From an uncultured Muribaculum sp. (lineage in GTDB: Bacteria; Bacteroidota; Bacteroidia; Bacteroidales; Muribaculaceae): a stretch of 64,000 nt of DNA. The notes under the pieces were generated by a model. The model did no database searches, was not told the origin of the DNA, and saw only the letters and a program-made list of their open reading frames with translations. The stretch lies in NCBI GenBank assembly GCA_910587665.1, contig CAJUMZ010000006.1:62001-126000 (forward strand). Direction: 5' to 3'. Below, in pieces: positions 45,183-54,364 of this stretch (its first letter is position 1; the number at the start of each line of letters is the position of its first letter). The position numbers were made by a program, and so were the translations under genes.

Positions 45183-46835
45183 TTATTGTTTAACACGTGC
45201 ATCGGCGGCATTAAGCGCAACGGCGAATGCCTCCACATAGTATTCAATAAAATAGCTCCATGCGGCAAGCGATGCCATATGCATGGCACGCGAACGTATC
45301 AATGCCATGCCGGCAGGGTCGACACCCACGAGAAACTCGAGAGACTTAGCTATGCGGTCAGCCACCTCATTGTAATTGAAGTCGCCGCGCGCTATCACAT
45401 TGACACCCGACTCGCTGAAAGTATTGTCTTCAGTGGCGAGCACCCATTGACCGAACCCCGAAAGTGTCGTAGTTATTGTGGGGACTCCGAAAGCGATGCT
45501 TTCAAGCGGAGTATAGCCCCACGGCTCGTAATAGGAAGGGAATACGGTGGCATCCATTCCGATAAGCAGGTCATAATATGTCTTGTTGAAAATACCGTCA
45601 TTTCCGTTGAGATAACACGGCACATAGATCACCTTTACGTTATCAGCCTTACAATTTGAGAAGCCGATACCGTGTATGCGGCAATTTATGGGATCCTCAT
45701 CAGGATTGTTAAGGGAATGTGTCAGCACGGGATTTTGCAGTGCGGCCTTGCGCTTTAATCCAAGAGCCTTTTTAAGGTCGGCACGCGGCTCTTTAACCCA
45801 CGCCGGGACCATGACAAACGCAAGCACCGTATGGGCGAGCTCCAGTTCACGCAGCCGCGCGAGCGAATCAAGATACAGGTCAATACCCTTATTCCTGTAT
45901 TCACATCGTCCCGAAGTCGCCACAATGAAAGTGTCATCGGGCAATTTGTAACCGAGGAGAGATGAAGCCACATTCAGAAGCACACCGCGTGCTTCTTTAC
46001 GAGCTTCTATGAATTTACCCTTTGCGGGCACAAAATTCTGTTCAAAACCATTAGGCGTAACCAACGGGCGGCGCTCGAGCAGCTGCTCACACTCCATAGC
46101 AGTGATATCGCTCACGGTCGTGAAGCAATCGGCATTATGCGCGGCGGCTTTCTCAAGCGAGTGCTTCGACTCCATGTTAAGCTCACGAGCCATCTGATCG
46201 CCGTTGTAGCCGCGCAGATAATCGTAAAGCGGCTTGCCGTTGCCACAGATGCTACGACCGATACAGGTAGCATGAGTGGTGAAAATCGTAGCGACAGAGG
46301 GCAGACGGTCCTTTACATACAGAAGCCCCATGCCGGTAGTCCACTCATCAAAATGGGCTACGACATTTTTATTACGGATACCGGTATAGTCACAGATACT
46401 CTCGATCACAATGCCCGCGGCATGAGCGAAAGCACATCCTTCATCATAGTCACCATAGGCATGAAGGGAATCCACCTTATAAAGGTCCCACATCCTTCCG
46501 TAAAAATCATCTTTTACAGCATACATGCCGTCAAACTTCACAAGCACGACAATAGGTCGACCGGGAATATCCCAGCGACCAACGCGCACGGAAACTCCTT
46601 CGGGAAGGTTGGCCTTAGCCTTCCATCTTTTCAGAATAGTATTTGACGGGATGAAATATGGTGAAGGGTTATCATCCGACCATACATCGGGACCAATAAA
46701 AATGACTTTATCCTTGTATAGCTTCTGGAGCGTCTTGGCTTTTGTCGATAACACCGTGTATATACCACCTATCTTGTTACATACCTCCCAGCTTGTTTCG
46801 AAAAGCAAGTCGACATTTACAGGCGCTTTATCCAT
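45183..46835 (-). CDS. Glycogen synthase, GT3 (eukaryotic-like) type
   Basis: A 550-residue protein. It resembles the GT3 glycogen synthases of yeast and animals more than GlgA (GT5): LLFETSWEVCNKIGGIYTVLSTKA at the N-terminus, FTTHATCIGR, TVSDITAMECEQLL, SGRCEYRNKGIDLYLDSLARL and FPSYYEPWGYTPLESIAFGVPT. GT3 enzymes usually use UDP-glucose. Paired with a phosphorylase in one operon it makes a synthesis/breakdown module. The frame starts at a TTG at 46847; the ATG at 46835 is the likely start. Branching enzyme and pyrophosphorylase genes are not in the window. Confidence 0.9.
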   Translation of the reverse strand: MDKAPVNVDLLFETSWEVCNKIGGIYTVLSTKAKTLQKLYKDKVIFIGPDVWSDDNPSPYFIPSNTILKRWKAKANLPEGVSVRVGRWDIPGRPIVVLVKFDGMYAVKDDFYGRMWDLYKVDSLHAYGDYDEGCAFAHAAGIVIESICDYTGIRNKNVVAHFDEWTTGMGLLYVKDRLPSVATIFTTHATCIGRSICGNGKPLYDYLRGYNGDQMARELNMESKHSLEKAAAHNADCFTTVSDITAMECEQLLERRPLVTPNGFEQNFVPAKGKFIEARKEARGVLLNVASSLLGYKLPDDTFIVATSGRCEYRNKGIDLYLDSLARLRELELAHTVLAFVMVPAWVKEPRADLKKALGLKRKAALQNPVLTHSLNNPDEDPINCRIHGIGFSNCKADNVKVIYVPCYLNGNDGIFNKTYYDLLIGMDATVFPSYYEPWGYTPLESIAFGVPTITTTLSGFGQWVLATEDNTFSESGVNVIARGDFNYNEVADRIAKSLEFLVGVDPAGMALIRSRAMHMASLAAWSYFIEYYVEAFAVALNAADARVKQ

Positions 46836-46862
46836 ATTGTAAATCAATTTATTTTACGGGCG

Positions 46863-46870
46863 CAAAGATA
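46863..46870 (-). promoter_or_regulatory. -7 box of the glycogen operon
   Basis: TATCTTTG on the minus strand, 27 bp before the ATG at 46835; no clear TTG at -33, so activation by a regulator is possible. Confidence 0.55.
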
Positions 46871-47088
46871 GTAATTTTTTTTCACATAGAACTCATTTTT
46901 ACGATTTAATAATCGCTTACCATATGGACATAGAGTAATTTAGAGTTAAAATCGATTATTGTCAACACGATTTATAGATCTGATACGCGACATTTCTCCG
47001 CGACAAAAGGCAAACAGCGCCTGATTTTACAAGAACTTAACAGTCTATAAAATTGTTATAGAATCATATAATATCAAAATCACCTGCC

Positions 47089-47526
47089 ATGTTATACAAA
47101 AAAGAATTATTGGGTATCATAGGCCTGATGCTGCTGATTGCATGCAGCAACAGCCTTTGGGATGATCTTCCGGAACCTATCGCGACCTTTATTTCGACCT
47201 ACTATCCCTTGTCAGGTATAAGTGAATACAACGAACACAACGGCAATTATTACGTCACGATAAAAAACGGAGCGACACTTACATTTGACTCAAATTATAA
47301 CTGGCTGGAAGTAAATGGCAATGGAGTCGTACTGCCGGAGCTCTTCATACAAGACGCCCTCGAGCCTAAACTCATACAGTACCTAATGGAACTTGAACTT
47401 ACCAACGAAGTGTATGCTGCAAAAAATGACCCGCGAGAAATAATACTCGACATGCTTGACTACAAGATACGCTATATCAAGGAATCAGGTGAGATAAGTC
47501 AGATAGGAGGCACACCTAAGGGTTAG
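47089..47526 (+). CDS. PepSY-like domain lipoprotein
   Basis: A 145-residue protein with a lipobox (LIAC, Cys19). Residues of about 30-90 match the Bacteroidetes PepSY-like (DUF2874) pattern: LPEPIATFISTYYPLSGI, then YYVTIKNGATLTFDSNYNWLEVNGNG. It is a small periplasmic or outer-membrane lipoprotein of unknown role. Its last 11 bp overlap the convergent gene at 47516. The upstream region (46836-47088) shows a 7-bp inverted repeat, TCTATAA/TTATAGA (47044-47062), but no TAnnTTTG promoter on this strand. Confidence 0.7.
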   Translation: MLYKKELLGIIGLMLLIACSNSLWDDLPEPIATFISTYYPLSGISEYNEHNGNYYVTIKNGATLTFDSNYNWLEVNGNGVVLPELFIQDALEPKLIQYLMELELTNEVYAAKNDPREIILDMLDYKIRYIKESGEISQIGGTPKG

Positions 47527-48490
47527 GCTCCGTCATACGGAAAAAACGCAGCCTGCTCCTGTATATCGGAAACTCAAACGACAGTATCCCCTCCTCTGAC
47601 AATGTGGCATGCAGCTCTTCATCCATCCGCTCCATCATGCTGTCATGCCACACAAGATTATAATTGCGTTGAAACGGAGTGGGTGAAAGCGCCCCTTTCA
47701 ACATAAGAGGCTTCCATTCCGATTCATTGACCCTTGCACCGCCATAATAAAGGATGTCATATCCATTGCCGTTGCCTAATATTATCACCTTATACTGACC
47801 GCCAAGACGCGCGCGTGAATCATCGGTCTCACGGTCGAGATAACACCATATGCCCTCCATGGGGTCAACCGATAGCTCAAGGCGCTTCATCACCACTTCC
47901 ATTTCATAGTCGGTGGTAAGATTCTTAACTTTATCCTCACCACATTCCAACACCACAGAGGCAATGTCAACAGCCGACGACGAGACTATACGGCATTCAC
48001 GCGATTCAGGCAAAGACACGCCAAGTTCCATCACCTTATGAAGCTCTTTGGAGCCGGCAAATACACGCATGACACCGTTGCCCCACTCCAAAAGCAGAGA
48101 ATTGAACCCCTTAGCCATGTTTATCCCTGACGTCATAACCTCTTCGGAGTACACTCTGAAATCACCGTCTGTCATGGAACCATACTCTACAGCCATTACC
48201 CGACGGTCATCAATCGCTCCGAAATCAGTATTGAAAGGTCGCAATACCACATAATCATAATCAGATGACGACCGGTAATTCCACGCAATCCCCCACCATG
48301 AACGCCCCCTACCCGACTCCTCCTTTACCGACTGCAATGCGCAACGCACCTCTATAGCCACTGTAGCCGGATTCTCGTCAAGAAACAACACGGAATCTAC
48401 CGTCATGTCATTGCCGGTAAAATAATACCGCTTCTGTGCCGACAAAGTTATTGAGAGCAGCAAAACAGTTGAGAGGAGAATGATTTTCAT
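47516..48490 (-). CDS. Hypothetical secreted protein
   Basis: A 324-residue protein with a signal peptide ending at LSAQ. No family is recognised. The middle region (about 25-170) has beta-sandwich character recalling concanavalin-like lectin folds (VAIEVRCALQSV, GIAWNYRSSSDYDYVVLRPFN, NSLLLEWGNGVMRVFAGSKEL), and the second half (about 195-320) may be a separate domain (MEGIWCYLDRETDDSRARLGGQYKVIILG). It stands alone after the miaA operon, 24 bp downstream of the miaA stop. Confidence 0.65.
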   Translation of the reverse strand: MKIILLSTVLLLSITLSAQKRYYFTGNDMTVDSVLFLDENPATVAIEVRCALQSVKEESGRGRSWWGIAWNYRSSSDYDYVVLRPFNTDFGAIDDRRVMAVEYGSMTDGDFRVYSEEVMTSGINMAKGFNSLLLEWGNGVMRVFAGSKELHKVMELGVSLPESRECRIVSSSAVDIASVVLECGEDKVKNLTTDYEMEVVMKRLELSVDPMEGIWCYLDRETDDSRARLGGQYKVIILGNGNGYDILYYGGARVNESEWKPLMLKGALSPTPFQRNYNLVWHDSMMERMDEELHATLSEEGILSFEFPIYRSRLRFFRMTEPNP

Positions 48491-48514
48491 ATGTGTAAGG
48501 TATTGAAATAAATC

Positions 48515-49432
48515 CTATAATAGGGAACTTACATGCTCGACAAATTCTTCACGCCCCATGTCCCACGGGAGCCAATTGATCTTAAATCCGCGCCGCTCCA
48601 TGCCACGAAACCATGTCATCTGACGTTTCGCAAACTGATGTATCGCCGTCTCAAGCCCTGTCATCATCTCATCGCGCGTCAGGTCGCCAATAAGGTAACT
48701 TGTCACATATTTATATTCCAGCCCGTAATATATAAGATCTTCAGCCGATATGCCTGAATCAAGAAGCGATTTTACCTCATCAATCATCCCTTCCTCCATT
48801 CGCGAGGAAAGGCGTGCCGTAATACGCCGGCGGCGGTTCTCTCGGCCTATGTCAACACCCACGATCGTGACATTTTCCATAGGTCTTGGCGTAGCCTGCA
48901 CAGCCGCCTCGGGGTGTTGCTGATAATAGCACTGGATCTCTATGGCGCGTATCGCGCGCTTGCAACTGTCAACATCCGTAGTATTATGAAGCGACTTCAT
49001 GGACGCAAGTATTGCGGTAAGCTCTTCAAGCGACTTTCCTGCCAAAGAGTCCCTCAGTTCACGGTTTTCCGGTACTTCCGGCAACCGCAACCCGTTGATC
49101 GCCGATTCAATGTAAAGCCCTGTACCGCCACATAACACCGGCAGTTTTTCCCTTCCGGTTATCTCCTCATAAGCAGCATCGAAGTCACGCAAATATTCGT
49201 ATAGGTTATACTTGTATCCCGCCGGGCATATGTCGATAAGATGGTATGGCACTCCGTCATATTCGTCAAGATCCTTTCCGGTGCCGATATCCATGCCACG
49301 GTATACTTGCCGGGAGTCACCGCTTATAATCTCACCGTCAAGCACTTTAGCCACATCGACAGCACGCGATGTCTTACCCGATGCCGTAGGACCGGTAATG
49401 ACAAGAAGCTTTTTATTCGTAGCCCCTGACAT
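48515..49432 (-). CDS. miaA: tRNA dimethylallyltransferase
   Basis: A 305-residue protein that adds the dimethylallyl group to A37 of UNN-reading tRNAs. It has the P-loop GPTASGKTS at residues 13-21, the conserved ISGDSRQVYRGMDIGTGK, PYHLIDI, VLCGGTGLYIESAINGL and DSCKRAIRAIEI. A 34-codon in-frame extension to 49534 lies inside the upstream gene and does not match MiaA, so the ATG at 49432 is the start. It overlaps the upstream membrane-protein gene by 20 bp, which implies coupled translation. Confidence 0.94.
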   Translation of the reverse strand: MSGATNKKLLVITGPTASGKTSRAVDVAKVLDGEIISGDSRQVYRGMDIGTGKDLDEYDGVPYHLIDICPAGYKYNLYEYLRDFDAAYEEITGREKLPVLCGGTGLYIESAINGLRLPEVPENRELRDSLAGKSLEELTAILASMKSLHNTTDVDSCKRAIRAIEIQCYYQQHPEAAVQATPRPMENVTIVGVDIGRENRRRRITARLSSRMEEGMIDEVKSLLDSGISAEDLIYYGLEYKYVTSYLIGDLTRDEMMTGLETAIHQFAKRQMTWFRGMERRGFKINWLPWDMGREEFVEHVSSLL

Positions 49433-50732
49433 GCTTGCGCCAGAATTTACGAAGTTTAAAGAATGGCTTGTCTTCATTGTCCTTAGCAATAAGAAGCCAC
49501 ATAGGATCATCAAAATCTCCGTCGACCAATTCAAGTTCCCTCAGACGGAAAGATGGTTTATAATGCTTTATGTCATACAGACGATAACCCAGCTTGTCAT
49601 ACGTCTTTTTAGCCATCATAACGGTATATACGCGATGGATCTCGCTCATCAACAGTCCTGAAAGTTCACCATTGGCGTGCATGCTTTTAAGCTGACCCTG
49701 ACTGAACCATCCTCCCGACAGCCTGGAGTTGTCAACCTCCATTCTCGAAGGTATGACACAAAGATAGTGGAATATATTACTGTCAGCATGATTGTTGGAG
49801 TTTTCATACAGGAACTTGATGTCAACATTTCCGTTGATTCCCGACAACAGTGAGAAATTTATCGCCGCATCATAAGGAGTCATGCGCTCGCGATATGGTA
49901 TGTGCATCATAGCCGGAGTATCGGCAAATTTGCCATCCTCACCCTCCTTTTTAAGATACACATAATCGTCACATACAAGAATATAGCGCAAAATGGTCGT
50001 AAGCTCCGCAGATGAAGCATCACCCACAACATTCTCACGATAGAATATATACAGACGGAAATATCTCATTGCAAGGTAAAGCAACGACAGCACATAAAGC
50101 ACGACCGGCAGACCTATGTAATAATATTTGTCGGAAGGATTCATGTTGACATTGTTGTAGGTTGTCACGTAGTATATCCAAGTATACACCATAACAATAA
50201 GGTACATCAATATCAGTAATCGCAACTGATAACGGGTCTCGATGTCAAACACCTTTCCAAGGAATCCACGCTCATGAGGAGTACCATGCTCAACAGTACA
50301 CATATGGCAGAACGATATGCGGTGGCGCATCACGTAGCCCCAAATCGATATAATGCTCGCCACCGGTGCGAGTACGAGAATGGTTATATAGGGGATATTC
50401 TTGTTGGCGCGACCGAGCAGGTATTCCTGTGGATCGATAAATTTCATGTAATATAGATTGATGGCAACCATTACCGCAGCCGTAACAAGCAGGATACGCA
50501 CGGTAATATAAGGCAGTATGTTGCACACTTGAGAATCAGATTCACGCATGGCGGCAATACGCCACGTCAGTAAAAGCGCAAATCCAATCACAAAAGCCGG
50601 TAGCCAAAGTTTGGTTACAAACAGCCCAAGGAGCACTGTCAACGCAAGCGACCCGGCTGAAAGAGCCCAGTTTATCCACAGACTGTCAATGCTCTTTAAT
50701 GTAAGTCGATTTCGTAGTTTACTCATGGTCAT
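49413..50732 (-). CDS. Integral membrane protein of unknown function
   Basis: A 439-residue protein not recognised. It has about six hydrophobic segments (near 22-40, 42-60, 78-98, 115-135, 170-190 and 203-223) followed by a cytoplasmic-looking C-terminal region of about 200 residues (ELTTILRYILVCDDYVYLKKEG, GYRLYDIKHYKPSFRLRELELVDGDFDDPMW in parts). A CHMC pair sits in a loop near residue 147. Between the DPP-IV peptidase (4-bp overlap at its start) and miaA (20-bp overlap at its end) it is firmly within an operon. Confidence 0.7.
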   Translation of the reverse strand: MTMSKLRNRLTLKSIDSLWINWALSAGSLALTVLLGLFVTKLWLPAFVIGFALLLTWRIAAMRESDSQVCNILPYITVRILLVTAAVMVAINLYYMKFIDPQEYLLGRANKNIPYITILVLAPVASIISIWGYVMRHRISFCHMCTVEHGTPHERGFLGKVFDIETRYQLRLLILMYLIVMVYTWIYYVTTYNNVNMNPSDKYYYIGLPVVLYVLSLLYLAMRYFRLYIFYRENVVGDASSAELTTILRYILVCDDYVYLKKEGEDGKFADTPAMMHIPYRERMTPYDAAINFSLLSGINGNVDIKFLYENSNNHADSNIFHYLCVIPSRMEVDNSRLSGGWFSQGQLKSMHANGELSGLLMSEIHRVYTVMMAKKTYDKLGYRLYDIKHYKPSFRLRELELVDGDFDDPMWLLIAKDNEDKPFFKLRKFWRKHVRGYE

Positions 50733-52900
50733 TTCAAATTCCGATTAAAGAAGTCAAGCATATTAAGATATACGAGCGAACGTGCGCCACAACCGTATAT
50801 CGAATGGTTCATATTGGGAAATAGCAGCATGTCACATAATTTTCCCTGCGACTGCAGAGCGGAAACATACTGCATCGTGTTCATCAGGTGAACATTGTCG
50901 TCAGCCGTACCGTGCATAATAAGCAAAGGAGTCATGATGCGGTCGACATAAGATATCGGCGCGCTTTCACGATATCCCTCCTCGTTTTCTCTCGGCGTAA
51001 GCATGTATCGCTCGGCATATACGGAGTCATAGTAACGCCAGTCGGTAACCGGGGCAACAGCGACAGCGGCATCATAGCCGTATTGTGACGCGGCGAGAAG
51101 CGATTCATATCCACCATAACTCCAGCCATAAATGCCTACTTTCGACACATATGGCAATGACCCGGCATATTTGGCTGCTGCAATCTGGTCAATTGTCTCA
51201 TAATGTCCGAGGTTGCGGTATACGACATTCTTGAACTCCTTTCCCCTGCCGCCGGTACCGCGCCCGTCAACAGTCATCACAATATAACCCTGCGACACGA
51301 AGAAATAGTCCCAGTCCATGCGCCAGCGGTCAAGCACCTCCTGCGATCCGGGACCGCTGTACTGCGACATTATCACAGGATATTTGCGTGACGGATTGAA
51401 ATCGGCAGGCTTAAGTACGGAGCCGTTAAGCGTGTAGCCGTCGGAGCTGATTGTAAAAAATTCCTTTACGGGAAGTGAGCCATAGCGTGAACGATATTCG
51501 GAATTGTCCTCAAGCACACGCAGACGCTTGCCCGACGCAGCATAAAGAGTAAACACCGTAGGGGTGGTGACATTATTATAGGCAATCGTATAATAAGCCA
51601 TATCAGGCGAGCATAAGAGTGATGTTGACCCATGCTCTTCGCCGATCACCGACACTTTCCCTTTGGCATCAATACGGTTTACAACCCTGTTGACCGGACC
51701 GGAAAAGGTCGATTGGCAATAGTGCGATGCCGTGGCGGCATCATAACCGTAATATTCGGTAACATCATAGTCGCCGGAAGTGATCTGACGCATCTGAGAG
51801 CCAGAATAGCTGTACTGATACAGATGGTTGTAACCCGATTTTTCCGACATCACGATAAAGAAATCATCGTAAAACCGTGTGCCTTCCCATGCAAGCGGAT
51901 CAATCCATCCGGTATTGTTCTCGTCGACATAAAGCGACTTGCTGACAGTGGATTTTGGATTGATGACATACATTTCCATACGATTCTGCGAGCGGTTGAG
52001 AGTAGTGGCGACAAGACGCTCGGGAGTGCCGGCATAAGCGATACGCGGCATATATTCGATCTGTGAATCGCTGAATGTAATGTCTTTAGTCTTTCTGTTG
52101 TCCACGTCATAGCTGTGAAGGGTCACAATCGAATTCGGCTCTCCAGCCACAGGATATTTATAGCTGTAACTACCGGGATAAAGCTCATACTGATCTTTCG
52201 GCTCACATGTGCCCTGATACAGAGGGAATGAATAAAGAGGCACATCTGTCTCGTTGTATTTCAGATAACACAACGTAAGATTGTCAGGCGACCACGCCAT
52301 GGAGCATGTCGTGTCAAACTCCTCCTCGTAAACCCAATCGGGTACACCGTTGATAACGCGGTTGCTCTTTCCGTCACCGGTCACCGCCACCTCGGTATTG
52401 TAGTCAAGTTTACGTATATAGATATTGTTGTCGGAAACAAATGCAATCATTCTTCCATCGGGGGACCACACCGGAGATTGCTGCTCCGGATGCTCCACAC
52501 TAAGGGGTTTCAATACGTTATGACGCACTTCATATACATAATATTTTGCCTTGAACGAACGGCGATATACAGGCTTCTTGCCGGCATATATGAGTATGTG
52601 GGACTCATCCGGGCTCAGTATGTATCCCTCGATAGACTTAACCTGATTTTCACGTGTCGACGCCACATCAATCACCGTAGCGATTTCCTCGCCCGACTTT
52701 ATGTCATACTTTACAAGGCGCGTACCGTCATCGGCAAGCTGCATGTAGCTTTTGCCGTCGTTAAGATAAGTCATCACACCTGGCGATGCAACTGTATTTT
52801 CAGGGTATACGTATGGGGATATATCATCGGCCCTTACCGCCTTTGACTCAACTGCGGGAAACAATGCCGCAATAATCAATATATCATATTTCAATTTCAT
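50729..52900 (-). CDS. S9 family dipeptidyl peptidase IV
   Basis: A 723-residue secreted serine peptidase with a signal peptide. A beta-propeller covers about 40-450 (SPDESHILIYAGKKPVYRRS, WSPDGRMIAFVSDNNIYIR), followed by an alpha/beta-hydrolase domain. The catalytic Ser is in GWSYGGYES (near residue 595), the Asp in MHGTADDNVHL and the His in FPNMNHSIYG. The DPP-IV Glu motif (WVYEEEFD) near residue 190 is present, which supports cleavage of X-Pro or X-Ala dipeptides. It follows the coiled-coil gene by 24 bp and overlaps the next gene by 4 bp. Confidence 0.93.
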   Translation of the reverse strand: MKLKYDILIIAALFPAVESKAVRADDISPYVYPENTVASPGVMTYLNDGKSYMQLADDGTRLVKYDIKSGEEIATVIDVASTRENQVKSIEGYILSPDESHILIYAGKKPVYRRSFKAKYYVYEVRHNVLKPLSVEHPEQQSPVWSPDGRMIAFVSDNNIYIRKLDYNTEVAVTGDGKSNRVINGVPDWVYEEEFDTTCSMAWSPDNLTLCYLKYNETDVPLYSFPLYQGTCEPKDQYELYPGSYSYKYPVAGEPNSIVTLHSYDVDNRKTKDITFSDSQIEYMPRIAYAGTPERLVATTLNRSQNRMEMYVINPKSTVSKSLYVDENNTGWIDPLAWEGTRFYDDFFIVMSEKSGYNHLYQYSYSGSQMRQITSGDYDVTEYYGYDAATASHYCQSTFSGPVNRVVNRIDAKGKVSVIGEEHGSTSLLCSPDMAYYTIAYNNVTTPTVFTLYAASGKRLRVLEDNSEYRSRYGSLPVKEFFTISSDGYTLNGSVLKPADFNPSRKYPVIMSQYSGPGSQEVLDRWRMDWDYFFVSQGYIVMTVDGRGTGGRGKEFKNVVYRNLGHYETIDQIAAAKYAGSLPYVSKVGIYGWSYGGYESLLAASQYGYDAAVAVAPVTDWRYYDSVYAERYMLTPRENEEGYRESAPISYVDRIMTPLLIMHGTADDNVHLMNTMQYVSALQSQGKLCDMLLFPNMNHSIYGCGARSLVYLNMLDFFNRNLK

Positions 52901-52924
52901 TGCTGAAAGTCTTAATTTCGAATT

Positions 52925-54322
52925 TTAAAATAATGACATCTGTGCCGCATTGTCAGGCGCAGGCTTCCGTGGAGGTTCCTGATAGCCGAAGTCGGCATCA
53001 GAGGCTATCCCGGTGGTTTTAGCCACCATACCTTCCGGAGGCGTGGCGATCAACCATTCGGTACTGTCAAGAGTCTCGTCGATAGCCGATATCTTCGGCA
53101 CTGATTTCTTAGCGCCTCTTTTTCTCTTCGGTTTTTCAGTCACAACAGGGTCAACAGCCGGCTCTTTCAATTGTTCACACACGCTATTAAGTTCTTTTTC
53201 CACTGCAGCGCGGCTATGCACGCTCTCTTCAAGCGACTCCTTAAGGTTGGCAATCTCTTTTTCAAGTGACATCACCTTAACGTCCAATGACTCTTTCTGC
53301 TCCTTAAGTGCCTTTATTTTATCATCGCGCCTTGAAAGGACATCTTCCACCTTGACCATCTTGTCGATCATCTCCTGCTTTACTTCCTCAAGCAAAGAAT
53401 TGGCTTCTTCAAGTTCAGCGGCAAGAGCCTTCACCCGGGATTCCGATTCATCATATTTCAATTGCAATTCATCTCTTACCGCTACAGCATCGTCAAGTTC
53501 TTTCCTTGATGTAGCACTTGAATTGCGTATATCACTCAACATCTTGTCAGACATAGCCATCTTCGTCTTGTAAAGCTCGGCATTTTCAAGCACCTCAGCG
53601 TTAAGGCGCTCAATCTCGGCGTGTAATTTTTCATTTTCAGCCGATGTGTCTTCCAGGCGAGTACGCATGACCGCAATATCCTCAATCGATACGCCCGCAC
53701 CAGCAGCAGCATCGGCCTCATGCACACCTACGACTTTCAATTTGTTGACAAGGCTTTTGTTTTCAAGGATAAACTGCTCCTTCTCCGCCTCAAGCGACAA
53801 TACCCGTTGCTCAAGTTCACGCACCTTATCGGATAGGGCGCGCTTCTGCCTGTCGGCACTGAGCTGACGCTGCTTAAGCTCATCCTCTTTCTCCTGATTT
53901 TTCTTACATCTCTCCTGCAGACCGCTTATCTCGTCATGAAATTTCTTTGTCTCACTCCTCGACTTGACCATAAGGGCCTCCTCCATGTCGCTGTGACACC
54001 GTTCAAGATATTCCTTGAAAGAATCGCCGAGAACATCATACAGGTAGCGACGCTGCGCGTCTCGGTCAAGGCACTGCTTTACAAATTCAGGCTGCGCGTT
54101 GTTAAACACCTCAAGTATCTCGTCAAAAAAGGTCATAGGGAAAGACTCTGTACCGGAACTTTCCTCCTTTATTGCTGCCCCATTTCCTGTGACGGGAGGT
54201 GTTATAACGACATCCTGCTGTCTCCTGTAAGGAGTCACAAGCGCCGATGGTGCATCATCTTCAAAGTCATCTTCTTCGTGACCGAAGCCGAATGCCCTTA
54301 ATACTGATTTAAAAAATGACAT
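52925..54322 (-). CDS. Long coiled-coil protein with a clamp-binding-like C-terminus
   Basis: A 465-residue protein not assigned to a family. After an acidic head (EEDDFEDDAPS), residues of about 110-390 are almost wholly predicted coiled coil (KRALSDKVRELEQRVLSLEAE, LAAELEEANSLLEEVKQEM). Next comes a basic patch (EKPKRKRGAKKS) and a tail that ends in QMSLF, close to the QL(S/D)LF beta-clamp-binding motif. It has no signal peptide or TM, so it is cytoplasmic. It lies 42 bp after the REC-PPDK protein gene and probably works with it. Confidence 0.7.
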   Translation of the reverse strand: MSFFKSVLRAFGFGHEEDDFEDDAPSALVTPYRRQQDVVITPPVTGNGAAIKEESSGTESFPMTFFDEILEVFNNAQPEFVKQCLDRDAQRRYLYDVLGDSFKEYLERCHSDMEEALMVKSRSETKKFHDEISGLQERCKKNQEKEDELKQRQLSADRQKRALSDKVRELEQRVLSLEAEKEQFILENKSLVNKLKVVGVHEADAAAGAGVSIEDIAVMRTRLEDTSAENEKLHAEIERLNAEVLENAELYKTKMAMSDKMLSDIRNSSATSRKELDDAVAVRDELQLKYDESESRVKALAAELEEANSLLEEVKQEMIDKMVKVEDVLSRRDDKIKALKEQKESLDVKVMSLEKEIANLKESLEESVHSRAAVEKELNSVCEQLKEPAVDPVVTEKPKRKRGAKKSVPKISAIDETLDSTEWLIATPPEGMVAKTTGIASDADFGYQEPPRKPAPDNAAQMSLF

Positions 54323-54364
54323 GTCAAGTCTATTATTCCATTACAAAAAAGTGACCGGCACTCA

